Under the pieces are notes generated by a model. The model did no database searches. It was not told where the DNA came from and worked only from the letters and a program-made list of their open reading frames with translations. The position numbers and the translations under genes are program-made. Below are positions 53,283-62,378 of a stretch of 64,000 nt of DNA, piece by piece. Origin of the DNA: Acidobacteriota bacterium (GTDB lineage: Bacteria > Acidobacteriota > Terriglobia > Terriglobales > Acidobacteriaceae); contig JAJZDM010000003.1 of the NCBI GenBank assembly GCA_021806005.1, forward strand, positions 1 through 64,000. The letters are read 5' to 3'. Position 1 is the first letter of the stretch. Every line of letters starts with the position of its first letter.

Positions 53283-55598
53283 CTACTCTCGATCTGACGC
53301 CACCGCAGTGGCCCCTCCCTTGTCGGTTGTGGCTGCTGGCGAAGCAGCAGCCGGATAGGCATGGTCCGGAGCAACCTCGGATAAATCGTGTACGTGCCAT
53401 GGAACACTCTCCCGCGCGACATCGGCATGCTGGCGCAGGTACTCCAGAGCAAAGGTGCTCGCCGACGGATCGATCTTCTCATCCGCGAAGAGCGCCTCCT
53501 GCACCTTCGATTTCTCCCTCATCCCTAACCTTCGATACAAAATGGCAAGGTTATAGTGCGCTGACAGATCGTCAGGGTCAATCGTCTGTACATACTCATA
53601 CTCCGCCGTGGCCAGCCTGTACTTGTGCTCCTGATAATACGAGAACCCGAGCTCGCGGTGCGCATCCTTTGACTGCGGGAACTGAGCGACCACCTGCTTG
53701 AGGCCCTCAATCGCCTCGTTCAACTTGCCCTGATTACGCTGCACCAGCGCCAGGTAGTAGAGCGTCCGCGCATTGTTCTTATCCAAAGAGATGGACTTCT
53801 CGAGATAAGGCTCCGCCTCGTTGTACTTCTCCCACTGGATCAGGGTGATCCCAATGTTGGCTGGAGCGTCGGAGTAATCTGGACGCATCTCCGCCACATG
53901 CTCAAAGGCGCTCATGGCGGCGGCAAACTGCTGTGCATCCAGTAACGCGATGCCATAGTTATTCCAGCGCATCCACTCTGGATTCTCGTCGGGTAGCGGC
54001 TGGGTGCCCGGGTTCAAGCCGATGTGCAGGGTGCGTGTGGTGCTGCCCATTTGGATCACCGGCTCTGCATAATGCTTCCCCTGGGGCGTCTTCATCGCAT
54101 GGTCAATGAAGTATTGATCAAACCTCCGATAGAGCACCGCCGCTGTCACGGTAACGGGTTCGTCCGTGCTGGGCAGCCTGAAGGCGTAGCGAACCAGTTG
54201 GGAGCGTCCGGATGCAATGGTGTTATTGAAGGCTATGACATGCGTATCCCACACCTGATGCAGATGATTGAGCCGTCCATCTCGATTGATCAGCCGGTTG
54301 GTAAAGCTATGCGCCGCCGGATCCAGATGGCCGTCGGGCTCTAGAAAGCCGCTCCTCGCAATCACTGCGCCAGTTGCATCTTTTACCGTGAATGCCACCC
54401 ATGCCTGATAGAAGTCGCGCTGCTCCGGGACCAGTGTATGGCCGATCCCCTTGTTTTGAATCACAACGGAGACGACGACTCGCTGACCGGCGCGCAGTGT
54501 GAACGGCTCGGTTCCGAGCGGTGCAATCAACTTTGCCTGATCCTTCCATGCGGGGACCGGCTCCACCGCAAAGATGTCGATATTGAGCGCCTGGCTCTGC
54601 AGGATTGCGGTCACCTGCTTCATCTGTTCCTGGAAGTGGTAGTAGTACGGAATCAGCGTATTGCCGCCCACCCAGCGATGCGAGGCAAGCTGGCCGTCCT
54701 TGGCGCCGGAGTCTGGGAGCGTCGTCAGCCGCCCTTCCGCCATGTGGCAGGTCTGGCAGGTGGAGACAACAGGCTTTTTGTAGAACGGCAGCGGAGACTG
54801 CTGGGAGAAGGAGGATGCCTGCCACTCGTCATACACGGTGAAGGCCCGTTGCCACTTGTAGAGATTCTCCATGCGCGGCAGGGCCGCCTTGTGGCAGGCT
54901 TCGCAGAACTCCGACGTCTTGTAAAACGACTTCATCACCGCTGCCTTGTGGCGGTCCAGATGCGCAAGAATCTCGGCATCCGGCACCGGGCCAACGATCG
55001 GCTTTCCGTTGGCATCCAGCAGCGCTGCAGGCTGGGAGAGAACATACCCGCCCGTGCCATACCTGCTCACCGACTGGATCGAATGGCAGATCGCGCAGGT
55101 GATCCCGTCGCCGTCGTAAGGACGTGTACGCGGCTTCCCGTCAGTGAGCGCGCCTGCAGCCAACGCCACAGGGTTGTGGCAGCCCTCGCAGTGCCTTGAG
55201 AAGCTGATGCCTCTCTCGTCGTTCAGCATATTCACGCTGTACAGGTACCAGGGCGGGCGGACGGAGTTGGAGTGCGCCGACTGACGCCACTGAGCATAGG
55301 ACTCCTGATGACAGTGGCCGCAGTACTCGGCGCTGGGAATACTGCTGGGATCGATGAACTGACCGTTGTCCGTGGTCATATTGGAGGGCAGGAAGGGACG
55401 ACCGGCGCCGAAGTCATAGTTATACCCGGCGGCGACCTTCTGGCTGTAGGCGGTGCGCGCCGCGTCCTGCGCATCCGAGGAAGTCGTCGAACTGGAGCCG
55501 GCCTGGGCGTGCAGGGGAGCCGCAAGCAGCATGAAGACCACAGCCAGGCCTGCAGCACCGCGCATGGATTGGTGATGGGAGAACGAATTAAACTGCAT
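53283..55598 (-). CDS. Five-haem cytochrome c with C-terminal TPR domain
   Basis: Exported protein of 771 residues. The signal peptide (GLAVVFMLLAAPLHAQAG) is followed by a cytochrome c554-like haem region (about 90-300) with five CxxCH sites: CGHCH, CEGCH, CAICH, CEACH and CQTCH. Extra His residues such as HSNS and HRWVGGN could be axial ligands. A beta-rich middle domain (about 340-530) leads to TPR repeats (about 545-735: YGIALLDAQQFAAAMSAFEHV, LIQWEKYNEAEPYLEKSISLD, LGFSYYQEHKYRLATAEYEYV). It lies between the CRTAC1 gene (63 nt) and the monohaem cytochrome gene (7 nt). Multihaem proteins of this type transfer electrons to soluble or extracellular acceptors; the actual substrate is unknown. 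Confidence 0.9.
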   Translation of the reverse strand: MQFNSFSHHQSMRGAAGLAVVFMLLAAPLHAQAGSSSTTSSDAQDAARTAYSQKVAAGYNYDFGAGRPFLPSNMTTDNGQFIDPSSIPSAEYCGHCHQESYAQWRQSAHSNSVRPPWYLYSVNMLNDERGISFSRHCEGCHNPVALAAGALTDGKPRTRPYDGDGITCAICHSIQSVSRYGTGGYVLSQPAALLDANGKPIVGPVPDAEILAHLDRHKAAVMKSFYKTSEFCEACHKAALPRMENLYKWQRAFTVYDEWQASSFSQQSPLPFYKKPVVSTCQTCHMAEGRLTTLPDSGAKDGQLASHRWVGGNTLIPYYYHFQEQMKQVTAILQSQALNIDIFAVEPVPAWKDQAKLIAPLGTEPFTLRAGQRVVVSVVIQNKGIGHTLVPEQRDFYQAWVAFTVKDATGAVIARSGFLEPDGHLDPAAHSFTNRLINRDGRLNHLHQVWDTHVIAFNNTIASGRSQLVRYAFRLPSTDEPVTVTAAVLYRRFDQYFIDHAMKTPQGKHYAEPVIQMGSTTRTLHIGLNPGTQPLPDENPEWMRWNNYGIALLDAQQFAAAMSAFEHVAEMRPDYSDAPANIGITLIQWEKYNEAEPYLEKSISLDKNNARTLYYLALVQRNQGKLNEAIEGLKQVVAQFPQSKDAHRELGFSYYQEHKYRLATAEYEYVQTIDPDDLSAHYNLAILYRRLGMREKSKVQEALFADEKIDPSASTFALEYLRQHADVARESVPWHVHDLSEVAPDHAYPAAASPAATTDKGGATAVASDRE

Positions 55599-55661
55599 CC
55601 CGGCTCCTCAAGAGTCCTTGATCCTCAACGATGGTAGAGCGTCTCTTTCGTACTTCCATGC

Positions 55662-57629
55662 TCAGGGCTGTGCCGAGGCGGCGGAGGCAACGGGGCTCGG
55701 CGAGGGCTTTACCGGCTGCTTGACGGGCGTGCCCTGCCCCTCCTGCAGCGTCATGATGGTATCGATGTTGGGCACCGCGAAGCTCTCCACCGCGCCGCTG
55801 GGCCATTGCACTTGTACCGAATCAACCCTGCTGGCGGAGCCCAGGCCGAAGTGCGGCCGCATATCCGAACTGGAGGCAAAGCTGCCGCCGGAGAGGACGT
55901 CTTCACGCTGGCGCATTCCGTTGGCGGTCAGGTAGACGATGGCCCCAACGGCGTCCCTTGGACTCTTGGCTCCGCCGATCAGATGGAACTCTACCCAGTG
56001 ATTGCCGTTCTTGTCCACGTCCTGCAGCAGTGCGGGAGGCGAGTCGATGTTATTCACCACCGCATCGATGTGCCCGTCATTGAACAAGTCTCCCACAGCC
56101 ATGCCGCGTGAGGGCATCGGCTCCGCCAGCGCGGTTCCTTCGACGGCCGGCATCAGTTCCAGGCTCTTTCCCTGCAGGTTATGGAAGAGCAGGGGCCGCT
56201 GTGCCCAACTGGTCCCCCAGTTGTTCTCGTCGGCGTTGCGGTAGACGTGGCCATTGACCTCCAGCAGATCCTTCCAGCCATCGTTGTCATAGTCCAGAAA
56301 GGCCGCCCCCCAGCCGAGGAATGGGATGGTCTCATCAGCGATGTGCATCTGATAGCTCACGTCGGTGAAGTTCGCGTCTCCGTCGTTGCGGTAGAGCACC
56401 TTGTAGTCATCCGAGAAGTTGGTGTTGAAGATGTCCATCTGCCCGTTGTTGAGATAGTCTCCTACGGCGATTCCCATCGAGGCCGTCTCACGCCCCTGTT
56501 CATTGAGAGCATAGCCGGAGGCGTAGCTCTCGTCATCGAAGGTGCCGTCGCCGTTGTTCATGTAGAGATAGTTCGGGGTGGAGTCATCGGCCACCAGCAG
56601 ATCCACTCTGCCATTGTTGGACAGGTCCACGAAGACCGAGGACAGGCCGTAGTAGCCGGACGGATTACTCACCCCCGCAGAACTGCTGGTATCGGAAAAC
56701 GTACCATCCCCGTTGTTGTGGAACAGATGGTCATGCTCACCGGGCAGCCCTCGCGGCCCACAGTAGGTCCTCACCCCCCGATAGCTGCAGAAGGCCACGG
56801 GCATGGCCGCGGCATCCTTCTCCTGCGTCTTCAGATCGAAGTGAACATAGCCGGGTACGAATAGATCCAGCCGACCATCTCCATCGTAATCTCCCCAGGT
56901 GGCACCCGTGGACCAGATGCCATCCGCGAGGGCGACGCCGGCCTGCTCCGCAACATCAGTAAATGTTCCATCGTGGTTGTTGTGGTACAGACGGTTCTTG
57001 CCATAGTTGCTGACATAGATGTCCGGCCAGCCGTCGTTGTCATAGTCTCCAATGGCCACGCCAAAGCCCCAGCGTCCATTGCCCACACCGGCGTGCCCGG
57101 TAACATTGGTAAACGTACCATCGTGATTGTTATGGAAGAGAGCGGCTTGCGGGGGTGCTGCCTTTCCTTGTATCGCATCCACGGTGCTTCCGTTCACCAG
57201 GTAGATATCCAGCCAGCCATCATGGTCGTAGTCCAGCAACGCCACTCCAGAGCCGATGCTCTCCAGGATGAAGCGCTTCTCTGGCGATCCCATCTGGTGC
57301 CGCCAGCTCGTCAATCCCGCCTGCCGGGCGATGTCCTGGAAGAGGATGGGGCCGGTCTTGACCGTGCCGCCCTCCGTGATGGGGCGATGCTGTGCATCCA
57401 GCACCGGTGCGTAGACGCCGCCCGTGCTGGAACCGCCGGCGAGCGGCGTCTGCGGAGGATGTTGCGCTGTTGTCGCCGGAGTGCCTGAAGCTCCTGGGGA
57501 AGCTGCGGCGGCGGAAGCAGCCTGGGCTGAGCCCTGGGAGCAAAGGGGCGCAGCGCAAAGGATCAGAATCGCACCGTGCACCAGGGCAGAGAAAAAGGAA
57601 GTGCGCACGGCGATGGGAGAAGATGCCAT
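55662..57629 (-). CDS. CRTAC1-family protein (FG-GAP/VCBS repeats plus ASPIC/UnbV domain)
   Basis: Exported protein of 655 residues. After a signal segment (FFSALVHGAILILCAAPLCSQG) and an Ala/Pro/Thr-rich linker come many FG-GAP/VCBS calcium-binding blades with DYDHDGWLDIYLVN, DYDNDGWPDIYVSN, DYDGDGRLDLFVPG, NGRVDLLVADD and DYDNDGWKDLLEVNG. These form a probable seven-bladed propeller (about 120-540). The C-terminus is the ASPIC/UnbV module (SPRDAVGAIVYLTANG ... RVDSVQVQWPSGAVESF). ATG 57629 is chosen for the signal peptide; the frame extends to 57716. It is first in the cluster with two cytochrome genes and divergent from the propeller kinase gene. Its function is not known; binding of sugars or surfaces is possible. 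Confidence 0.88.
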   Translation of the reverse strand: MASSPIAVRTSFFSALVHGAILILCAAPLCSQGSAQAASAAAASPGASGTPATTAQHPPQTPLAGGSSTGGVYAPVLDAQHRPITEGGTVKTGPILFQDIARQAGLTSWRHQMGSPEKRFILESIGSGVALLDYDHDGWLDIYLVNGSTVDAIQGKAAPPQAALFHNNHDGTFTNVTGHAGVGNGRWGFGVAIGDYDNDGWPDIYVSNYGKNRLYHNNHDGTFTDVAEQAGVALADGIWSTGATWGDYDGDGRLDLFVPGYVHFDLKTQEKDAAAMPVAFCSYRGVRTYCGPRGLPGEHDHLFHNNGDGTFSDTSSSAGVSNPSGYYGLSSVFVDLSNNGRVDLLVADDSTPNYLYMNNGDGTFDDESYASGYALNEQGRETASMGIAVGDYLNNGQMDIFNTNFSDDYKVLYRNDGDANFTDVSYQMHIADETIPFLGWGAAFLDYDNDGWKDLLEVNGHVYRNADENNWGTSWAQRPLLFHNLQGKSLELMPAVEGTALAEPMPSRGMAVGDLFNDGHIDAVVNNIDSPPALLQDVDKNGNHWVEFHLIGGAKSPRDAVGAIVYLTANGMRQREDVLSGGSFASSSDMRPHFGLGSASRVDSVQVQWPSGAVESFAVPNIDTIMTLQEGQGTPVKQPVKPSPSPVASAASAQP

Positions 57630-57923
57630 GATGAGACCGAAAGATCCCTTTCCAAAGGAACTCAAGCGATCAACCGCAGAGACAGCGGGTGCTGGTGACC
57701 GGGCACGCCGCTGCAACTTCTTGAGCGTGATCCAAATTAACCCGAAAAATCAGGTTTCGGATCAACCTTTCGATGGAGATGAAGCAACATTTTGCGCTTC
57801 AACGTCAGCCGAAGCCGTCCATCCGGTGTCTGTCCATGCTGCCGCCGAAGCGGTCAGCTCCTTCCGTACCCTCCGCTCCGGGGTTGGACAAACCACAACA
57901 GACCAAGCATGCTGGAGTGGACG
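57630..57923. other. Divergent control region CRTAC1 / propeller kinase
   Basis: About 295 bases between divergent starts. CCGAAA-AATCAGG-TTTCGG (about 57742-57760) with GATCC/GGATC just outside gives a nested imperfect dyad, a candidate regulator site. No RNA gene was seen. Confidence 0.4.
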
Positions 57924-60900
57924 ATGCTGATCGGACGGTTCACTGCTCGCGCTGGGCGCACGGCTCGAACGCAACGGACGGCCCGCGCCGGCCTGGCCTG
58001 GCTGCTGGCATGGCCGCCGGTCTGGTCGCTGGCCTGCGCGCTTCTTTCTCTTAATGGGACATACCCGTGTCAGGCGCAGCATCTGCGCTATCTGAGCCAG
58101 CAGGCGTGGTCCACTGAGCAGGGACTGCCACAGAGCAGCGTGCACGGCATCACCCAGACTCCCGACGGTTACCTCTGGATCGCAACCGAGGGTGGGCTGG
58201 CGCGCTTCGATGGAACCTCATTCCGCATCTTCAACCGGAACTCGGAGCCTGCCTTCCACAGCGATGACATCTGTTGCCTTGCCTCCGGCTCCGAAGGTCT
58301 CTGGATTGGTACCGCGGATGGGCTGCTGCTGATGCAAAATGGGATGTTTCGCCGCTTCAGTACCGCTGACGGCCTCCCTTCTTCGTCGATCCGGTCTCTT
58401 GCCGTCGGCGGCTCCGATCCCGGCAGATCTCCACTCATCGTCAACACTGACAGTGGTTGGGCGGAGGGAACGCAGGAAGGCTTCCGAGCGCTGGCCCGCC
58501 CGCCGGCGGTGCTCGGAAGCGAGATCATGGACGCCGCTTCGACCGATGCGGCTCCGAATGCAGCCATGGGTGGAGTTGGAGAGATATCCAGCCACGTGAA
58601 CTGGAGCTTCTCCCCCACCGAGGTCGCCGTAGCCGCTGCCGGAGGGCAGCGGACCTGGCGTATCGGCCATGAACTGCCGTTGGGGCGAGTCCAGACCGTC
58701 ACCGTCGATCGCGAGGGCCTGGCCTGGGTCGGGATGAATCATGGCCTGTTTGTGTTGCATACCGACCAGGCTCAGGCGACGCCGGTCACCCTGCTCGGCG
58801 CCAACTCTGTGCTCTCCATCTTCCAGGATGCGGAAGGGGACCACTGGATCGGCACGGAGACCTCCGGGCTGCACATCCTGAGGTGGCTGGCCTTCCGCAA
58901 CGAGGCGGCACTGGACGGCCAGGCCGTCACCAGCGTGGTGCAAACCCGGGATGGCGACATCTGGATCGGTACCCGTGACGATGGACTGCGCCGCGTACAC
59001 CACGGCACGGTGGACCAGCCGGTAGCGCAGAGCCGTTTGACCAGCGCGTTCATTCTCTGCATGGCGCCGGGAGCCAACGGCGGCCTGTGGGTGGGAACAC
59101 CGGATGGGCTGAACTTCATCGATGCCAGCCAGCGGGTCCGACAGATCACCTCCTCCGACGGCCTGCCGGACGACGATGTGCGCGCGCTCGCCACAGCCGG
59201 TGATGGATCCCTATGGGTGGGAACCGGCCAAGGACTGGCTCACCTGCGCACGGTTGGATCGCATCTGAAAGTGACCACGCTGACCAGAGCGAATGGATTG
59301 GGAGGCGATCTCATCGGGGCACTCTACCTGCGCTCCGGAGAGCTCTGGGCGGCCACCTCCGGCGGCTTGTCCGTGATTCAGGGCAACGGAAGCATTCGCA
59401 ACTTTACAACCCGGGACGGACTGGGCGCCAACATCGTCACCGCCATGGCCCAGGACAGCCAGGGCCATCTCTGGGCGGGCAGCAAAGATGGAGGGCTCAG
59501 CCTGTTTCAGGGAGACCGCTTCCTCTCCGTGGGCGGCTTCCCCAACCCCACCGCGGACGGCGGCGCGATTGACGGCATCACAGCCGACCAGCTCGGGTTT
59601 CTCTGGTTCCGGATGGATCGGGGCATCCGCCGCATCGCCGCCAGGCAGTTGATGAGCTGTCTCGGCAGGTCTGGGTGCACACCCTCCGGACCGGGAAGAT
59701 CCGGGAAACGATTCGGCCTGGCCGACGGCTTGCCCAACGACGAAGTCGTAGCGGGTGAACCCTCCATCGGCTGGCTTACCCAAAAGGGAGAGATCTGGTT
59801 CCCCACCCGCGGCGGCGTTGCCATTGTCGATACCGGTCACCTGCCGGAAGATACCGTCGCCCCTCCCGTGGTGCTGCAGCAGTTTGTCGTGGACGACGTC
59901 TCCGAGCCTCTGGGCAACACCTCGATCCGGTCCGGCGAAGGCAGCCATATCCGGATCCGCATCCCCTTCGGCCATGCACGCTTCACCATGGTTTATGGCG
60001 GGCTGAGCTTCACCGCTCCCTCAGAGGTTCGCTATCGTTTTCAACTGGAGGGCTTCGACAAGGGCTGGACGGAGGCTGGAGAGCGACGTTCGGCAAGTTA
60101 CACCAACCTCCCGCCAGGTGCCTACCTGTTTCGCGTTCAGGCCCGGAATAAGGATGGGGTGTGGAACCATACCGGGGCGGAACTGGGCTTTCAAATCGTA
60201 CCCCCGGTTTATCGCAGATGGTGGTTTCTGCTGCTGAGTCTCCTGGCGCTGCTCGTCCTGCTGGCCGGGGTGTACCTGCTGCGGCTGCAGCGGTTGAAAG
60301 GAGAGTTCAACGCCGTACTTGCGGAACGGAGCCGGATGGCGCGAGAGATCCACGACACCCTCACTCAGGACTTCGTAGGCGCCACACTGCAGCTTGATCT
60401 GATCACGCAGCACCTGAACCGCGGCAAGGTGGACCTGGCGCTGGACCAGGTAAAACGCACGCGTCAGTTCGTCTCCGAGGGGCTGGAGGAGGCCCGGCGA
60501 AGCATCTGGGAGATGCGCGCCAACCCTGCGCAGGATAACCTGCCCATGCGCCTCACCCGGATGGTGCAACGGGATACCTTCAGCGGCCTCAAACCCCGTC
60601 TGCGTATAGGGGGCGCTTATCGGGCACTCGATCCTCGTGTCGAGCGGGAGATTCTGCGCGTCGCACAGGAGGCGCTTACCAACGTACTGCACCACGCAGC
60701 CTCCGCAGAGGTCTCCGTAGAGATGCACTACTCCAGTGATATGCTGATGCTGAGAATTGAGGACAAGGGTGTTGGGTTCGATCTGAACGAAGCATCCAGC
60801 AAGTCAGCGCACTTTGGTTTACTGGGGATGAAGGAACGAGCCGCTGGGATCGCGGGCGAAATCGAGATCTCCAGTGAGCCTGGACAAGGCACCACCGTCT

Positions 60901-60947
60901 CGTTGCGCGTACCCATAGGGCAGAGCGCCAGTCCGGCGCGAGGTTGA
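57924..60947 (+). CDS. Hybrid-propeller sensor histidine kinase (Reg_prop / Y_Y_Y / HisKA_3)
   Basis: Membrane sensor of 1007 residues. A signal/anchor segment (about 20-45) is followed by two-component propeller repeats (about 60-620: GYLWIATEGGLARFDGTSFR, EGLWIGTADGLLL, GDIWIGTRDDGLRRV, GSLWVGTGQGLAHL, GHLWAGSKDGGLSLF). A Y_Y_Y-type domain comes next (about 690-755, RYRFQLEGFDKGWTEAGERR ... PPGAYLFRVQARNKDG), then one transmembrane helix (LLSLLALLVLLAGVYLL). The dimerisation/phosphoacceptor helix has His810 in MAREIHDTLTQDF, and the HATPase part includes REILRVAQEALTNVLHHA and FGLLGMKERA. ATG 57924 is preferred because GGAG lies six bases upstream. It probably senses a polysaccharide-like or surface cue. 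It is followed one base later by its response regulator. Confidence 0.9.
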   Translation: MLIGRFTARAGRTARTQRTARAGLAWLLAWPPVWSLACALLSLNGTYPCQAQHLRYLSQQAWSTEQGLPQSSVHGITQTPDGYLWIATEGGLARFDGTSFRIFNRNSEPAFHSDDICCLASGSEGLWIGTADGLLLMQNGMFRRFSTADGLPSSSIRSLAVGGSDPGRSPLIVNTDSGWAEGTQEGFRALARPPAVLGSEIMDAASTDAAPNAAMGGVGEISSHVNWSFSPTEVAVAAAGGQRTWRIGHELPLGRVQTVTVDREGLAWVGMNHGLFVLHTDQAQATPVTLLGANSVLSIFQDAEGDHWIGTETSGLHILRWLAFRNEAALDGQAVTSVVQTRDGDIWIGTRDDGLRRVHHGTVDQPVAQSRLTSAFILCMAPGANGGLWVGTPDGLNFIDASQRVRQITSSDGLPDDDVRALATAGDGSLWVGTGQGLAHLRTVGSHLKVTTLTRANGLGGDLIGALYLRSGELWAATSGGLSVIQGNGSIRNFTTRDGLGANIVTAMAQDSQGHLWAGSKDGGLSLFQGDRFLSVGGFPNPTADGGAIDGITADQLGFLWFRMDRGIRRIAARQLMSCLGRSGCTPSGPGRSGKRFGLADGLPNDEVVAGEPSIGWLTQKGEIWFPTRGGVAIVDTGHLPEDTVAPPVVLQQFVVDDVSEPLGNTSIRSGEGSHIRIRIPFGHARFTMVYGGLSFTAPSEVRYRFQLEGFDKGWTEAGERRSASYTNLPPGAYLFRVQARNKDGVWNHTGAELGFQIVPPVYRRWWFLLLSLLALLVLLAGVYLLRLQRLKGEFNAVLAERSRMAREIHDTLTQDFVGATLQLDLITQHLNRGKVDLALDQVKRTRQFVSEGLEEARRSIWEMRANPAQDNLPMRLTRMVQRDTFSGLKPRLRIGGAYRALDPRVEREILRVAQEALTNVLHHAASAEVSVEMHYSSDMLMLRIEDKGVGFDLNEASSKSAHFGLLGMKERAAGIAGEIEISSEPGQGTTVSLRVPIGQSASPARG

Positions 60948-60948
60948 G

Positions 60949-61575
60949 ATGGCAGACAAGATCCGCATCATGCTCGTGGAGGATCACCAGGTGGTCCGGC
61001 AAGGCCTGGAGGCCCTGCTCTCCACCACCGAGGACCTGGAGGTGGTTGGTTCGGTTGGAGACGGGGTGGAAGCCATCAGTCGCTTTCGCTCCCTGCTTCC
61101 GGACATTACCCTGATTGACCTGCAACTGCCCCGGCAGGGAGGAGTGGAGACCATCCGGCAGATTCGGGCAGAGTTTCCCCAGGCGCGATTCATAGTGCTC
61201 ACCACCTATGACGGCGATGAGGATATCTATCGGGCGCTGCAGGCTGGAGCGCGAGCCTATCTGCTCAAGGGCATTCCGCTGGAAGATCTCATCACAACCA
61301 TCCATGCGGTGCAGAACGGCAAGCTGCATATTCCCGCGCCGGTTGCCGAAAAACTAGCCGAGCGCCTCAGCGGCCAGGAACTCACGGCCCGGGAGTTGAA
61401 CGTCCTGGAGAGAATCGTCGCGGGACGAGCGAATAAAGAGATCTCCACCGATCTGTCCATCTCCGAGGCGACGGTGAAGACCCACATCAACAGTCTGCTG
61501 GGTAAACTCGGCGTGGCAGACCGCACCCAGGCCGCAACCATCGCCATTCAGCGAGGACTGGTGAGCCACCGATGA
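60949..61575 (+). CDS. NarL/FixJ-type response regulator
   Basis: Cytoplasmic transcription factor of 208 residues. The receiver domain (about 5-120) has LVEDHQVVRQG with acidic pocket residues, phospho-acceptor Asp57 in TLIDLQLP, TTYD and the Lys in LLKGIPLEDL. The LuxR-type HTH (about 140-205) reads ELTARELNVLERIVAGRANKEI and EATVKTHINSLLGKLGVADRTQA. Its ATG lies one base after the kinase TGA (TGAGATG), and its own TGA overlaps the next ATG, so all three genes are probably one operon. The likely target is the divergent CRTAC1/cytochrome cluster, by proximity only. Confidence 0.95.
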   Translation: MADKIRIMLVEDHQVVRQGLEALLSTTEDLEVVGSVGDGVEAISRFRSLLPDITLIDLQLPRQGGVETIRQIRAEFPQARFIVLTTYDGDEDIYRALQAGARAYLLKGIPLEDLITTIHAVQNGKLHIPAPVAEKLAERLSGQELTARELNVLERIVAGRANKEISTDLSISEATVKTHINSLLGKLGVADRTQAATIAIQRGLVSHR

Positions 61576-62174
61576 ACATCCAACCGTCTTCCGCATCGCC
61601 AGCCACGCCCAGAAGCCCGGGCTTCTGGACATGGCTGCTGTGCGCCGCACTGTGCGCAGCCCCCGTAGCGGCGCCGGCCTCGAAACTAGCCGCCCATCTG
61701 AACCGTGGCAACGACTCCTCCTCCAGGCTGGGATGGCGTTCTGCCACTCCAGCCGAGCTCGAAGCTGTCCTGCCGGAGCGTGTGCAGGTCGTCAAGGAGC
61801 ACATCGAGACCGAGACGCGCTCTGCTACCGGAATCATTGACGCCCGTGGACGGGTAGTGGCGGCCGCGGTCCTGATCACCGCCGGCTATTCGGCCAGCGG
61901 AAAGTACTACTACTACCTGCTGGCCCAGGCCCCCATCCGCCTGGGAGATTCCCTGGAACTCCCACCCGGGTCTTATGCGGTGGGCTGGACCCGCACGGCC
62001 GATGGATTGATGGTTCGGTTTTACGATGCGGAGACCGGGGCGATGCACGGAACGTTCCTGGCCCGGCCGATCACCCCGCGGGCTCCCATCGTATCGGTAA
62101 AGATCTGGCCTCCCTCACAGCGGAGCGTGATCCAGATCGGCCGCTTTGCCGTTCCCTACTCGCTGGGCAACTGA
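61572..62174 (+). CDS. Secreted hypothetical protein in the kinase/regulator operon
   Basis: A 200-residue protein with a signal segment (FWTWLLCAALCAAPVAAPASK). The mature part has VQVVKEHIETETRSATGIIDARGRVVAAAVLITAGYSASGKYYYY (quoted in outline), LAQAPIRLGDSLELPPGSYAVGWTRTADGLMVRFYDAETG and VKIWPPSQRSVIQIGRFAVP. This reads as a small beta-sandwich or barrel, probably periplasmic. I do not recognise the family. The gene starts in ATGA overlap with the response-regulator stop, so it is translationally coupled to the signalling pair and may be its output, ligand-binding partner or feedback factor. Confidence 0.75.
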   Translation: MNIQPSSASPATPRSPGFWTWLLCAALCAAPVAAPASKLAAHLNRGNDSSSRLGWRSATPAELEAVLPERVQVVKEHIETETRSATGIIDARGRVVAAAVLITAGYSASGKYYYYLLAQAPIRLGDSLELPPGSYAVGWTRTADGLMVRFYDAETGAMHGTFLARPITPRAPIVSVKIWPPSQRSVIQIGRFAVPYSLGN

Positions 62175-62262
62175 GGCGAAACGCGCCGTTGGCGGCCATG
62201 CGGAATGCCCCGGAGACAGCGCAAAAACAGGATTCCACCGGCGCCTGCCACGCGCATGAAAA

Positions 62263-62339
62263 TGGTGGGCGAGACAGGGATCGAACCTGTAACCCCGGAC
62301 TTAGAAGGTCCGTGCTCTATCCAATTGAGCTACTCGCCC
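62263..62339 (-). tRNA. tRNA-Arg (anticodon TCT)
   Basis: Read on the minus strand, GGGCGAG and CTCGCCC-A-CCA form the acceptor stem with an encoded CCA. The D arm is GCTCAATTGGATAGAGC. The anticodon stem CGGAC/GTCCG closes the loop CTTCTAA (TCT), and the T arm has GGTTCGATCCC. Length is 77 nt. It reads AGA (and AGG by wobble). Confidence 0.95.
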
Positions 62340-62378
62340 CAAACCATGAAATCCTCGCCATCCACCTGCGGCGATCCC

